This document shows positions 51,142-59,639 of a stretch of DNA of 64,000 bases, in pieces. The position numbers and the translations under genes were made by a program. Under the pieces are notes generated by a model that saw only the letters and a list, made by a program, of their open reading frames with translations, did not search any database and was not told the origin of the DNA. How positions within the stretch are numbered: position 1 is the stretch's first letter; each line of letters begins with the position of its first letter. This stretch comes from JASBYZ01 sp029983705 (lineage in GTDB: Bacteria; Actinomycetota; Coriobacteriia; Coriobacteriales; JAEZZM01): the NCBI GenBank assembly GCA_965119715.1, contig OZ221969.1, positions 682,001-746,000 of the forward strand. Direction: 5' to 3'.

Positions 51142-52032
51142 ATGAAAACGATTGTTATTGCACAAACTTACAATGGGGCTCAAGCATTATGTTCAGGGCT
51201 TAGAGAAATTTCTGACGAGCTTATCCTAATAAGCTTTTCGGGGGTAGAGATTCAAGAAAATATATCTGATCGCTTAGCTCGTGTTGAGCTTCCTGAACAA
51301 GCTTTAATTGATGATGCTTTTGAGAGCATTAAACCTTTTATTGACCAAGAGAACCCAGATCAAATTATTGTTGAATCTACTCGTGCACTTAAAGTTATAG
51401 CAGGTAAATTAAGTGCTTCAAATAAAATTGCTGCTATTAGTGAAGTAGTAAATTTTGATAACGGCAGGGCTGACACCATGTATTATGGCGGCACCTCAAT
51501 CCGCAGTTACCAAACTAGCGTAAAACAGCCAATTTATATTGTAAGTCCTCAAGCTTTTAATACTATTGAAAGTTCGGGTAATCAGACTGAAGAGACTATT
51601 GCATGGTTAAATCCAGCACGCTCGCTTGTTCTTGTTGAAGAAAATCCTATTGAAAAACAAGGCGTAGATCTTAATTCTGCTGACGTAGTTGTGGCTGCTG
51701 GACGTGGTTTTGGATCTAAAGAAGATTTAGCTTTGGGTCAACAACTGGCTGATAAATTAAATGGTGGTCTTGGCTGCACACGTCCATTAACTGAAGGAGT
51801 AGATTGGATGCCTCGTGAATCCTATATCGGTGTATCTGGTCTTATGCTGAAACCATCAGTATATGTTGCTGTGGGAGTATCAGGTCAGATGCAGCATATG
51901 GTTGGCGTAAGTCATGCAGGACAAATCTTTGCAATTAATAAAGATAAAAATGCTCCAATTTTCAGACAGTGTGACTTTGGTTTAGTCGGTGATTTAAACG
52001 ATGTTCTGCCTAAGTTGATTGATCAACTATAA
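51142..52032 (+). CDS. fixB: Electron transfer flavoprotein alpha subunit (FixB)
   Basis: The 296-residue protein has the ETF-alpha FAD-binding signature in its C-terminal part: VVAAGRGFGSKEDLALGQQLADKLNGGLGCTRPLTEGVDWMP, then YIGVSGLMLKPSVYVAVGVSGQMQHMVGVSHAGQIFAINKD. The N-terminal part is divergent. It partners FixA. GAAAGGA precedes the ATG. Confidence 0.93.
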   Translation: MKTIVIAQTYNGAQALCSGLREISDELILISFSGVEIQENISDRLARVELPEQALIDDAFESIKPFIDQENPDQIIVESTRALKVIAGKLSASNKIAAISEVVNFDNGRADTMYYGGTSIRSYQTSVKQPIYIVSPQAFNTIESSGNQTEETIAWLNPARSLVLVEENPIEKQGVDLNSADVVVAAGRGFGSKEDLALGQQLADKLNGGLGCTRPLTEGVDWMPRESYIGVSGLMLKPSVYVAVGVSGQMQHMVGVSHAGQIFAINKDKNAPIFRQCDFGLVGDLNDVLPKLIDQL

Positions 52033-52081
52033 AAAGAAAAATTTTGAAGCATCTTGGAGATAGATTTTAGGAGTTACATAC

Positions 52082-53371
52082 ATGGCCGATTTTGATGCTA
52101 TTGTTGTGGGCGCAGGGTGTGCTGGTGCGGCTGCAGCTTTTGAATTAGCAAAAGCTGGTAAAAGCGTCTTGATGATAGAGCGCGGAAACCAAGCTGGCGC
52201 AAAAAATATGACAGGAGGACGTCTTTATTCTCACGCACTTAAATCACTACATCCTGATTTTGAATCTGAAGCACCTCTTGAAAGAAAAATTACCCACGAA
52301 AAAATATCTTTACTATCGTCAGATTCTAACTTCACCATTGATTACTCATCTGATTCTATGCGCAATGCTGGTGAAGATTCATATAGCGTTTTACGTGCAG
52401 AATTTGATCCTTGGCTAGCTTCTAAAGCAGAGGATGCTGGCGCTGAGGCAATATATGGTATTGCTGTTGAGTCTCTCATGAAAGATGAAACAGGCAAAAT
52501 TTGTGGAGTTAAAGCGGGAGAAGATGAAATTAGCTCTGATTTAGTGATTCTTGCTGATGGAGTAAATTCACTTTTAACAAAAGAGGCGGTTGGATTTGAA
52601 AAACCTACTGCTGATAAGCTTGCTGTAGGTATCAAACAAGTTATTGAGCTTGATGAGAAAACCGTTTCTGATAGATGTAATACTACTAATAATGAGGGAA
52701 TAGCTTGGCTTTTTGCGGGAAATTCTACTCATGGCCATATTGGAGGAGGATTTTTATATACCAATAAAACCTCTATTTCCCTGGGTTTAGTAGCTACAAT
52801 TTCAGATTTGTATAGCTCCCAGATTCCAATCTATCAAATGCTCGAAGATTTTAAAAAACATCCTGCAGTTGCTCCACTTATTGCTGGTGGAACGGTTGTT
52901 GAACATTCAGGTCACATGGTCCCAGAAGGCGGACTTAATATGATGCCCCCACTGGTTGGTGACGGTGTTATTCTTGCAGGTGAATCCGCCATGATGTGCA
53001 TAAATTTAGGCTATATGGTGCGCGGTATGGACTATTCGATGACAGCAGGTATGTTTGCTGGACGTGAAGGTGCAAAAGCTCTTGATAACAATGATACTTC
53101 TAAGGCAGGGCTCCAAGGATATATTGATGCTTTAGAAAATTCATATGTTTTAAAAGATTTGAAACAATTTAGCAAATTTCCGCATTTCATGGAGTCTACT
53201 AAGAGAATATTTAACGAGTATCCAGTCATGATCAAAGAGATAATGGACGGAATGTTTATAGTAAATGGCTCCCCAACGAAACCGCTTAAAACGAGCGTCA
53301 TTCCTCCACTCAAAAAGGTCGGAATATTAAATCTACTAAAAGATGTAAGAGGAGGTATGAAAGCTTTATGA
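52082..53371 (+). CDS. fixC: FAD-dependent oxidoreductase FixC (ETF-quinone oxidoreductase-like)
   Basis: The 429-residue flavoprotein starts with a dinucleotide-binding motif (VVGAGCAGAAAAFELAKAGKSVLMIERG) and has the geranylgeranyl reductase/FixC-type pattern GVNSLLTKEAVG, GGFLYTNKTSISLGL and GDGVILAGESAMMC. In nitrogen-fixing and carnitine systems FixC, with FixX, moves electrons between FixAB and the quinone pool at the membrane surface. The downstream fixX start overlaps its stop by four bases. Confidence 0.93.
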   Translation: MADFDAIVVGAGCAGAAAAFELAKAGKSVLMIERGNQAGAKNMTGGRLYSHALKSLHPDFESEAPLERKITHEKISLLSSDSNFTIDYSSDSMRNAGEDSYSVLRAEFDPWLASKAEDAGAEAIYGIAVESLMKDETGKICGVKAGEDEISSDLVILADGVNSLLTKEAVGFEKPTADKLAVGIKQVIELDEKTVSDRCNTTNNEGIAWLFAGNSTHGHIGGGFLYTNKTSISLGLVATISDLYSSQIPIYQMLEDFKKHPAVAPLIAGGTVVEHSGHMVPEGGLNMMPPLVGDGVILAGESAMMCINLGYMVRGMDYSMTAGMFAGREGAKALDNNDTSKAGLQGYIDALENSYVLKDLKQFSKFPHFMESTKRIFNEYPVMIKEIMDGMFIVNGSPTKPLKTSVIPPLKKVGILNLLKDVRGGMKAL

Positions 53372-53664
53372 GAAATTTTGATATTCAAACGAACACGGAT
53401 GAGTATTTGTCTTGCAACAAGTATGAGGTTGATGAAAGTAATGCTCATATTGAACTAGTAGATAATCCCAGCGATGAAGAGTTTGATAAATTAATTTTAG
53501 TGTGTCCAGCAGCGCTATATAAGCGTGACGAAGAAGGAAATAAATCCTTTGACTATGCAGGATGTTTAGAATGTGGAACTTGTCGAATAGTAGCGCGAGA
53601 CACAATTTTGAGCAAGTGGGAAAATCCTCAGCCGACTATGGGAGTTGAATATCGCTACGGTTAA
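53368..53664 (+). CDS. fixX: Ferredoxin-like protein FixX
   Basis: The 98-residue protein has a CP motif in LVCPAALYKRD and the CLECGTCRIVARD motif, giving the four cysteines for a single [4Fe-4S] cluster, and a first cysteine region at CNKYEV. It resembles the iron-sulfur domain of ETF-quinone oxidoreductase and forms a complex with FixC. The ATGA overlap with fixC points to fixed stoichiometry. Confidence 0.93.
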   Translation: MRNFDIQTNTDEYLSCNKYEVDESNAHIELVDNPSDEEFDKLILVCPAALYKRDEEGNKSFDYAGCLECGTCRIVARDTILSKWENPQPTMGVEYRYG

Positions 53665-53775
53665 TGCGTAACAACTAATACTATTAATCAACTTTAAAAA
53701 TTAAATGTTTTATGTAAGTGGCTATTTCAGGTAGCTTAGGTTCGTGTTGTCTAAATTTCAAGAAAAGGGGACATT

Positions 53776-55059
53776 ATGGCAGCTCAAACAGGTGCTAAAG
53801 GGGCAGGTGGATTTCACTATGGTTATCTCATAGTGGCTGCGCTTATCCTTATTACCGGAATTCCTTGCGCAACAGTTCTTAGTTGTGCAGGTATTTTCTT
53901 TAATCCAGTGTCAGAGTTTTTTGGTGTACCAAAAACACAATTTACTTTATACTTTTCAATTTCAAATATCGCAATGATGATTACTCTTCCATTTGCAGGA
54001 AAAATGATAGAACAGTTTAGTGCAAGGTATTTGTTCTCTGCAAATATCTTACTTGCGGGCTTATGCCTGGTTGCAATGTCATTTTTTAATGCTGTATGGC
54101 AATTCTACATTGCTGGTGCTCTTCTAGGCATCTCAATGGCTTTTCTCGTATTTTTATCAGTGCCAGTTATGATTAACAGGTGGTTTAAAACGCGAGTTGG
54201 ATTTTTTATAGGACTTTGTATGGCATTTACTGGTATTGGTGCCGTTCTCTTTAACCCAATTGGCACTCATTTTATAACTTCTGCACCTGAGGGCTGGAGA
54301 ACTGCATACTTAGTATATGGTGTATGTATCCTCTTGCTATCACTTCCTTTCTGCTTTTTTGTTTTACGTGATTTCCCTTCTGATAAGGGCCTTTTACCGT
54401 ATGGTGCTGAGAGTAACTCTACAGAAGATGCTGGCACAGAAATTAAAGAAGTGGGGATAGACGCTAACAAAGCGCTTAAGACCTCTGCATTTTTTGCTGT
54501 ACTGTGCTTTGGTCTATTTATTTCCCTCAACCAAACTGTATATCAGTTTATTCCAGGGTTCTTACAATCAATGGATGCTACTGTTCCAGGCATGGCAGCA
54601 CTTTCTGGTGTAGCAGCATCTGCATGCATGGGCGGAATGGCAATTGGTAAAATTGTTCTAGGTATCATTAATGACAAGTCTGTTCGCGCTGCACTCTTTA
54701 CCTGTTTAGGACTTGGTATTATAGGCATTCTTGTTATGATCCTCTTCCCTACAAGCTCTATGTTTATTATGGTTGGCTCATTTTTGTTCGGTTGGGCATA
54801 TGCAGGTACTACCGTACAAACTCCTATGCTTACTAGAAGTGTGTTCGGTAACAGAGATTACACCCTTATCTACTCAAGAATTTCTGTGGCAGTATCTCTT
54901 GCATCTGCAGTAGCAGCTATATTATGGGCTCTTATTATTGACCTATCTGGTTCATATCAATTGCTCTTCTTCTTGAGCATAGCCTGCATGGTTATATGTC
55001 TACTATCTGGTTTATATGCAGTTCAACAGTCTAAAAAACTCCGTAAGGAATTTAACTAA
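53776..55059 (+). CDS. MFS transporter, oxalate/formate antiporter (OFA) type
   Basis: The 427-residue protein has 12 predicted membrane helices in two bundles with a cytoplasmic loop near residues 205-235. It starts with the OFA-like FHYGYLIVAALILITGIPCATVLSCAGIFFNPVSEFFGV and has a RWFKTRVGFFIGLC segment at the usual place. OFA members often exchange one organic anion for another, so swapping the imported hydroxy acid for the reduced product is plausible but inferred. AAAAGGGG precedes the ATG. Confidence 0.9.
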   Translation: MAAQTGAKGAGGFHYGYLIVAALILITGIPCATVLSCAGIFFNPVSEFFGVPKTQFTLYFSISNIAMMITLPFAGKMIEQFSARYLFSANILLAGLCLVAMSFFNAVWQFYIAGALLGISMAFLVFLSVPVMINRWFKTRVGFFIGLCMAFTGIGAVLFNPIGTHFITSAPEGWRTAYLVYGVCILLLSLPFCFFVLRDFPSDKGLLPYGAESNSTEDAGTEIKEVGIDANKALKTSAFFAVLCFGLFISLNQTVYQFIPGFLQSMDATVPGMAALSGVAASACMGGMAIGKIVLGIINDKSVRAALFTCLGLGIIGILVMILFPTSSMFIMVGSFLFGWAYAGTTVQTPMLTRSVFGNRDYTLIYSRISVAVSLASAVAAILWALIIDLSGSYQLLFFLSIACMVICLLSGLYAVQQSKKLRKEFN

Positions 55060-55072
55060 AGTGAGGAACGTC

Positions 55073-55528
55073 TTGTTGAATGAAGAAGAAATACTTACAA
55101 GTGGTCCAACAGTATATTTAAGAGATTATTCTGGCATTCAAGACCTTGAAGTTCAAACGATTGAAACTGGGCATGTGATTTTAAAATCACATGCCTCAGA
55201 TAAAACCTTGAATATACGTGATGATGTATTTGGTGGTTTCTTACTTGAAGAAGCGGATGCTATTGCGGGCATGGTTTGCTATACACTCAATAAAATTTCT
55301 CTTACGCTTAATGCGCAAATGAATTTTATTAAACCTATTTCTAAAGGTAGCAACTATTTAATTGATGGCACTACCTTACACAGCGGAAGAACTACCCAGG
55401 TGGTGCAAATTAAATTTTTAAGTGTAGACGCACAAAAACTATTTGCTCAAGCGACTTTTACCATGTTTACGCAAAAAGTGATTGCTGAAAAAGATGGTAA
55501 ACGCTGCATCTCAGACCCACAAAAGTAA
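55073..55528 (+). CDS. Hotdog-fold acyl-CoA thioesterase
   Basis: This single-domain hotdog protein (about 151 residues) has the thioesterase loop DDVFGGFLLEEADAIAG and a following NAQMNFIKPI strand, resembling the paralogue at 17601-18008. It probably hydrolyses an acyl-CoA of the pathway. The start is uncertain: TTG at 55073 is chosen because GAGGA lies at 55063-55067; GTG at 55061 and TTG at 55076 are other options. A still longer frame would overlap the transporter gene. Confidence 0.75.
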   Translation: MLNEEEILTSGPTVYLRDYSGIQDLEVQTIETGHVILKSHASDKTLNIRDDVFGGFLLEEADAIAGMVCYTLNKISLTLNAQMNFIKPISKGSNYLIDGTTLHSGRTTQVVQIKFLSVDAQKLFAQATFTMFTQKVIAEKDGKRCISDPQK

Positions 55529-55558
55529 AACACATTTTAAAAATTTACCAGTAAATAA

Positions 55559-56389
55559 GTGTTGGTAATGTCATATAGAGGAGGAACTTATGAAAAAGTC
55601 ACGATGGATGAGGCTCTTGACCTTATTAAGGATGGTGATACGGTCGCAGTTTCAGGCTTTTTATATGTGTGCTACCCTCAAGAAATTATTACTAAGCTAG
55701 GTGAGCGTATCAAAGCTGGAAATGGACCAAAAGATCTTACGTTGATTCATGCCGCAGGTATGGGTAATAATGTTGATCGCGGTTTGACTGAGATTTCTTT
55801 CGAAGGCACTGTTAAACGTTATGTGTCAGGCCACCTTTCAAACAATCAAAATATGATTAAGCTTATTAATGAGAACAAAGTTGAAGCATGGAACTTTCCA
55901 CAGGGTGCAGTTTGTAAGCTTTATCGTGCACGTTCAGAAGGAATGCCTGGTCTTCTTTCAAAAATTGGCTTGGGAACGTATGTTGATCCACGTCAAGTAG
56001 GTGGACGTCTAAATGAAGTAACAAAAGACGAGCTAGTAAAGCTGGTTGAGATTGAAGGCGAAGAGTTTCTTTTCTATAAAACTCCTGATATTGATATTGC
56101 AATCATTCGTGGAACTACTGCTGATGAACACGGTAATATTACCATGGAAGATGAGTCATCGTTTATTGATACGCGCGAACTTGCCATGGCTGCACACGCA
56201 AGTGGTGGAAAAGTTATAGTTCAGGTAAAGAATTTTGTAAGCTCTAAATCTCTTGACCGATCAAAAGTTATTATTCCTGGAGTTTTTTTGATGCAGTTGT
56301 TGTATCAGAAAACCCATATGAACTTCACCGCCAATCACCAGGTACTTTCTGTAGCCCAATTATTTCTGGTCAGAATCAAATGGATATGA
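55559..56389 (+). pseudogene. Pct/YdiF-type acyl-CoA:acetate CoA-transferase, N-terminal part (frameshifted)
   Basis: The frame contains the first domain of a family I CoA-transferase of the propionate CoA-transferase type (EALDLIKDGDTVAVSGF, VEAWNFPQGAVCKLYR, GLGTYVDPRQVGG, FLFYKTPDIDIAIIRGT). The good start, ATG 55590 after GAGGAGG, is out of frame by one missing base at an A5 run (55593-55597); translation in the observed frame must begin at GTG 55559 or ATG 55568, both without a good ribosome site. At T7 (56283-56289) homology moves to the -1 frame, which continues as the next entry; the last 33 residues here are out-of-frame. With both shifts corrected the protein would have 522 residues, as for Pct. 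Confidence 0.8.
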
Positions 56390-57156
56390 CAGCAGCTAAA
56401 CCTGTTGAGATGAACCAGCGCAAAATTATTCCTCGCCGTGCAGCACTAGATCTTAAACCAAATTCAGTAGTCAATATGGGTATTGGTATCCCTGAAGTTG
56501 TAGGTAATGTAGCTGGCGAAGAAGGCGTAGGCGATGAGCTAGTTATGACCATAGAGAGCGGACTTATCAGTGGCGTGCCGCTAGGAGGAGCGGACTTTGG
56601 TTCAGCTGCTAACGCTTGGGGTGCACTGACTATGCCTGCCCAGTTTGATTATTATGACGGTAATGGCTTAGATGTAACCTATCTTGGTTTTGCTGAGGTA
56701 GACCCAAAAGGTAATATCAATGTTTCTAAGTTTGGTGAAAGGATTGCTGGTGCAGGTGGCTTTATTGATATCTCACAAGCAACTAAGAATATCTACTTCT
56801 GTGGCACTCTAACTGCAGGCGGTCTGAAGACTCATATTGAGGATGGAAAACTAGTTATCGATCAAGAAGGTCGTTCAAAGAAATTCCTTAAAGAGATTGA
56901 GCAAATTTCTTATTCAGCTGAATTTGGTTTAAAACATGACCAAAATTGTGTGTTTATTACTGAGCGCTGTGTAATGATTCCAACTGAAAAAGGCTTAATG
57001 ATTACTGAAATTGCACCTGGTATTGACCTTCAAAGTCAGATTATAAATCAAATGGAGTTTGAGCCTTTAGTTTCAGAAAATCTTAAAGAGATGGATTCTA
57101 GAATTTTTGCAGAAGGTCTTATGGGTTTGCGTGAGGAGATGAAATCTTGTGACTAA
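56380..57156 (+). pseudogene. Pct/YdiF-type acyl-CoA:acetate CoA-transferase, C-terminal part (frameshifted)
   Basis: The second domain continues from the previous entry in the -1 frame; homologous sequence already starts at 56290 (DAVVVSENPYELHRQSPG). It carries the catalytic glutamate in TIESGLISGVPLGG, then FDYYDGNGLDVTYLGFAEVDPKGNINVSKFG and ITEIAPGIDLQSQI, all near-identical in pattern to propionate CoA-transferase. The heptamer T TTT TTG at 56284-56290 is a slippery site in exactly the right frame. So the gene is either made by -1 frameshifting, decayed, or mis-sequenced in the homopolymer. Confidence 0.8.
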
Positions 57157-57928
57157 TGCGCAGCTCGTCAGTGTTGACTATGAGGAGAATATCGCGCTGG
57201 TTAGTTTTGATCGACCAGAGGCGTTAAATGCGCTCAATTCTGAGATGCTCCAAAAGCTATCAAAGGTTTTAGATGAAATTGAAGCACGTGGAGATATATT
57301 TGCGGTTGTGTTTACTGGAACCGGTAAGGCATTTATTTCTGGCGCTGATATAAGTGAAATGGAAAACCTGAGAGGAGAAGCCGTACGAGATTTTTCTCGC
57401 AGAGGGCGCGATACTTTTCGTCGTATTGAACAATGGCATATACCAAGTATTGCTGCTATTAATGGATACGCTTTTGGCGGTGGCTTGGAGATGGCGCTTG
57501 CAAAAAGTGTTCGTTTGGCGTCTACTAAGGCAAAAATGGGATTTCCTGAAGTTGGGCTTGGTGTTATACCTGGATTTTCTGGAACACAACGACTGCCACG
57601 TATTGTCGGGAGATCTCAGACTCTCTATATGATGCTTACTGGCGACACAATTGACGCTCAAAAAGCATTGGAGTTTGGTTTGGTTACCGAAGTGCTTGAG
57701 CCAGAAGATTTGCTTGTAAGAGCTCAAGCACTTGCAAAGTTGATTGCAAACAAGTCCGTGTATGCGGTTCAATCTTTGCTTCTTGCAGTTAATCTTGGAA
57801 GTGAAATACCTATGGATGCTGCATTAGAAATTGAAACTGGTCTGATGGCGACTGGATTTGGCACACTAGACCAAATTGAGGGAATGGCAGCGTTTCGCGA
57901 AAAACGCAAACCTAAATTTGAACGATAA
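57149..57928 (+). CDS. Crotonase-family enoyl-CoA hydratase
   Basis: The 259-residue crotonase has both catalytic glutamates of enoyl-CoA hydratases: one in GYAFGGGLEMALA (near residue 114) and one in GFPEVGLGVIPGFSGTQRL (near residue 134). The oxyanion-hole motif ISGADISEM is present. It hydrates 2-enoyl-CoA to 3-hydroxyacyl-CoA or acts in reverse. GTG at 57149 overlaps the CoA-transferase stop by eight bases with GAGGAG upstream. The same slot is filled by caiD in carnitine operons. Confidence 0.92.
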   Translation: MTNAQLVSVDYEENIALVSFDRPEALNALNSEMLQKLSKVLDEIEARGDIFAVVFTGTGKAFISGADISEMENLRGEAVRDFSRRGRDTFRRIEQWHIPSIAAINGYAFGGGLEMALAKSVRLASTKAKMGFPEVGLGVIPGFSGTQRLPRIVGRSQTLYMMLTGDTIDAQKALEFGLVTEVLEPEDLLVRAQALAKLIANKSVYAVQSLLLAVNLGSEIPMDAALEIETGLMATGFGTLDQIEGMAAFREKRKPKFER

Positions 57929-57970
57929 CATAACAACAGCTTGTTTATATAAATAAGAAAGGGAAAAATT

Positions 57971-58426
57971 ATGGGATACGAAGCTCGCGGGCTATATATA
58001 GAAGATTTTGAAGATGATAAGATTTATACAAGTCAAGCCCGTACTATCACTGAAACAGATGTTATGAATTTCGCTGGTCTTACTGGAGATTTTAATCCAC
58101 TACACACCGATGAAGAATTCGCTAAAGAAGGTCCATTTAAGGCGCGTGTTGCTCACGGTATGCTCGGTGGAGCTATTATGACTGGCATGTCTAACCAATT
58201 AGGTATTTTTGAGGGAACCACTATTGCCTTTTTGGAATTGACTCAAAAATATGTTGCACCATTATTTATAGGTGCTACCGTTCATCTCGAACTTAAGATA
58301 AAAGAGAAACGGATGTCTTCTAAGCCAGGCCGTGGTATCATTACCTTTTTTGCAAATTTGATTGATAGCGAAGGCAAGCATATTACTGAAGCTGAATGGG
58401 TTATTACGATGCAGGCTCGCAGCTAA
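57971..58426 (+). CDS. MaoC-like (R)-specific enoyl-CoA hydratase
   Basis: The 151-residue hotdog protein has the hydratase 2 catalytic motif with Asp and His (GLTGDFNPLHTDEEFA) and ARVAHGMLGGAIM. It is the last gene of the cluster, before a strong terminator. Its coexistence with a crotonase suggests two stereochemical routes or distinct substrates; no 3-hydroxyacyl-CoA dehydrogenase or thiolase is present, so it is not a full beta-oxidation set. Confidence 0.92.
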   Translation: MGYEARGLYIEDFEDDKIYTSQARTITETDVMNFAGLTGDFNPLHTDEEFAKEGPFKARVAHGMLGGAIMTGMSNQLGIFEGTTIAFLELTQKYVAPLFIGATVHLELKIKEKRMSSKPGRGIITFFANLIDSEGKHITEAEWVITMQARS

Positions 58427-58460
58427 GTTAATAACTTATAGCTAAACTTTTGTAACGATG

Positions 58461-58490
58461 GGGCTGTTGCTCAAACTCAACAGCCCTTTT
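58461..58490 (+). terminator. Intrinsic terminator of the CoA-pathway cluster
   Basis: GGGCTGTTG (58461-58469) pairs perfectly with CAACAGCCC (58478-58486), loop of 8 bases, followed by TTTT and more T-rich sequence. It marks the end of the rightward transcript. Confidence 0.88.
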
Positions 58491-58499
58491 GTAATTTTT

Positions 58500-58525
58500 A
58501 AACCTTAATTATATGAGGAGTCTTG
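58500..58525. repeat. Right copy of 26-bp direct repeat bracketing the CoA-pathway block
   Basis: This copy is identical to 41016-41041 and contains the stop codon and last codons (QDSSYN) of the AraC gene on the minus strand. The distance between the two copies is 17,484 bases. Confidence 0.85.
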
Positions 58526-59479
58526 CAGGTGTTCTTTCATCTCGCTAGGAAGCACTTCCTTATATTGCTTATATAAGCTGGTAAATCTGCTTGCAGATTT
58601 ATAGCCGACTTGTTCGGCAACATCTTTAATGTTGTACTCACCAGATTCAATAAGCTCTTCAGAAGCATCAATACGCTTTCTTTGGATGTATTCTGTCATC
58701 GATATACCAAACTTTTGCTTAAAAACGCGCTTGAGTTTGCTTATACTCATATAGGTCATTTCGCTTAAGTCATCTTGATTTAACTCAACGTTATAGTTCT
58801 TATCGATATATGCTTGAAGCATATGCAGGGCATAATCATCGTCTCTGCTTAAGGGATTTGCCTGTTTGCTATAGTAGGCGTTAATTACTTGGAGCAAAAA
58901 TTCCTTTGCTTTTATCTCATAGAAGAGCTCAGCTCCGCTATTTGTATTGCTGTAGGTTTTAATTTCTTGAGCTAAATGAAAAAGTTCTTTATCCAAAAGA
59001 CCTCGTTTATATCGGTCTATAGATTCCAAGATTACTTGAGGGTCCATATGGTAATCAGCGCACAGACTCTCTAAAAACTTACGGTGAAATTCAAATCCAA
59101 TGCTGTAAAACGAAGATCCTTCAAACATTCTGCAACTAAACGGATCGCTTGATACGCGCGCTAAAATCATATTATCTGACATGGGGCAGTGCTCACCTAA
59201 GACATTGCCATGAGCTTTGAAAAAATAGCTTACACTTAAGACCACATCAGAAATTACTTGGGTATCAAAGCGTCCGGTCCATTCTTTTTTAAAGTAAAAG
59301 TCATTTATGTTTGCAGAAAAGCCTCTGCCAGTGTAGTACCAGTAATATCCTTGCAGGGCGTCTCCATTTGCCCGGTAAGTTTTTCTGAGCTCATTAAACT
59401 GTGTGTCTGTTGGAGCTTCTTTAAATCCGTAACAATCTAAATATTTTTGAAATATGTAATTGGAGGCCTGTGTTGCCAT
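58505..59479 (-). CDS. AraC-family transcriptional regulator
   Basis: The 324-residue protein ends in a two-helix-turn-helix AraC DNA-binding domain (about residues 215-312: LSEMTYMSISKLKRVFKQKFGISMTEYIQRKR and IKDVAEQVGYKSASRFTSLYKQYKEVLP). The N-terminal ~200 residues form an unassigned sensing domain. Convergent to the CoA-pathway cluster and a plausible regulator of it. It ends inside the right direct repeat. The next unit (ECF remnants) runs the other way. Confidence 0.9.
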   Translation of the reverse strand: MATQASNYIFQKYLDCYGFKEAPTDTQFNELRKTYRANGDALQGYYWYYTGRGFSANINDFYFKKEWTGRFDTQVISDVVLSVSYFFKAHGNVLGEHCPMSDNMILARVSSDPFSCRMFEGSSFYSIGFEFHRKFLESLCADYHMDPQVILESIDRYKRGLLDKELFHLAQEIKTYSNTNSGAELFYEIKAKEFLLQVINAYYSKQANPLSRDDDYALHMLQAYIDKNYNVELNQDDLSEMTYMSISKLKRVFKQKFGISMTEYIQRKRIDASEELIESGEYNIKDVAEQVGYKSASRFTSLYKQYKEVLPSEMKEHLQDSSYN

Positions 59480-59639
59480 CTGCCTTCATCCCGCTTCCTC
59501 AAACTAGCGCGATTAGCTCACTAAACCATTGAGCTCAACCTTAGTTAAAATCCCTCTGAACAAAAGTCTGCGCGCTATAATACGTGTGTTAACTATAACT
59601 AACATTTTTGTAAAGATAAAGAAGAAAGCGAGGTAGTTC

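Noticed and set aside
41016..58525. Integrative element or prophage between the direct repeats
   Set aside because: The repeat is real, but no integrase, excisionase, relaxase or phage gene was found, so a mobile element is not called as a feature.
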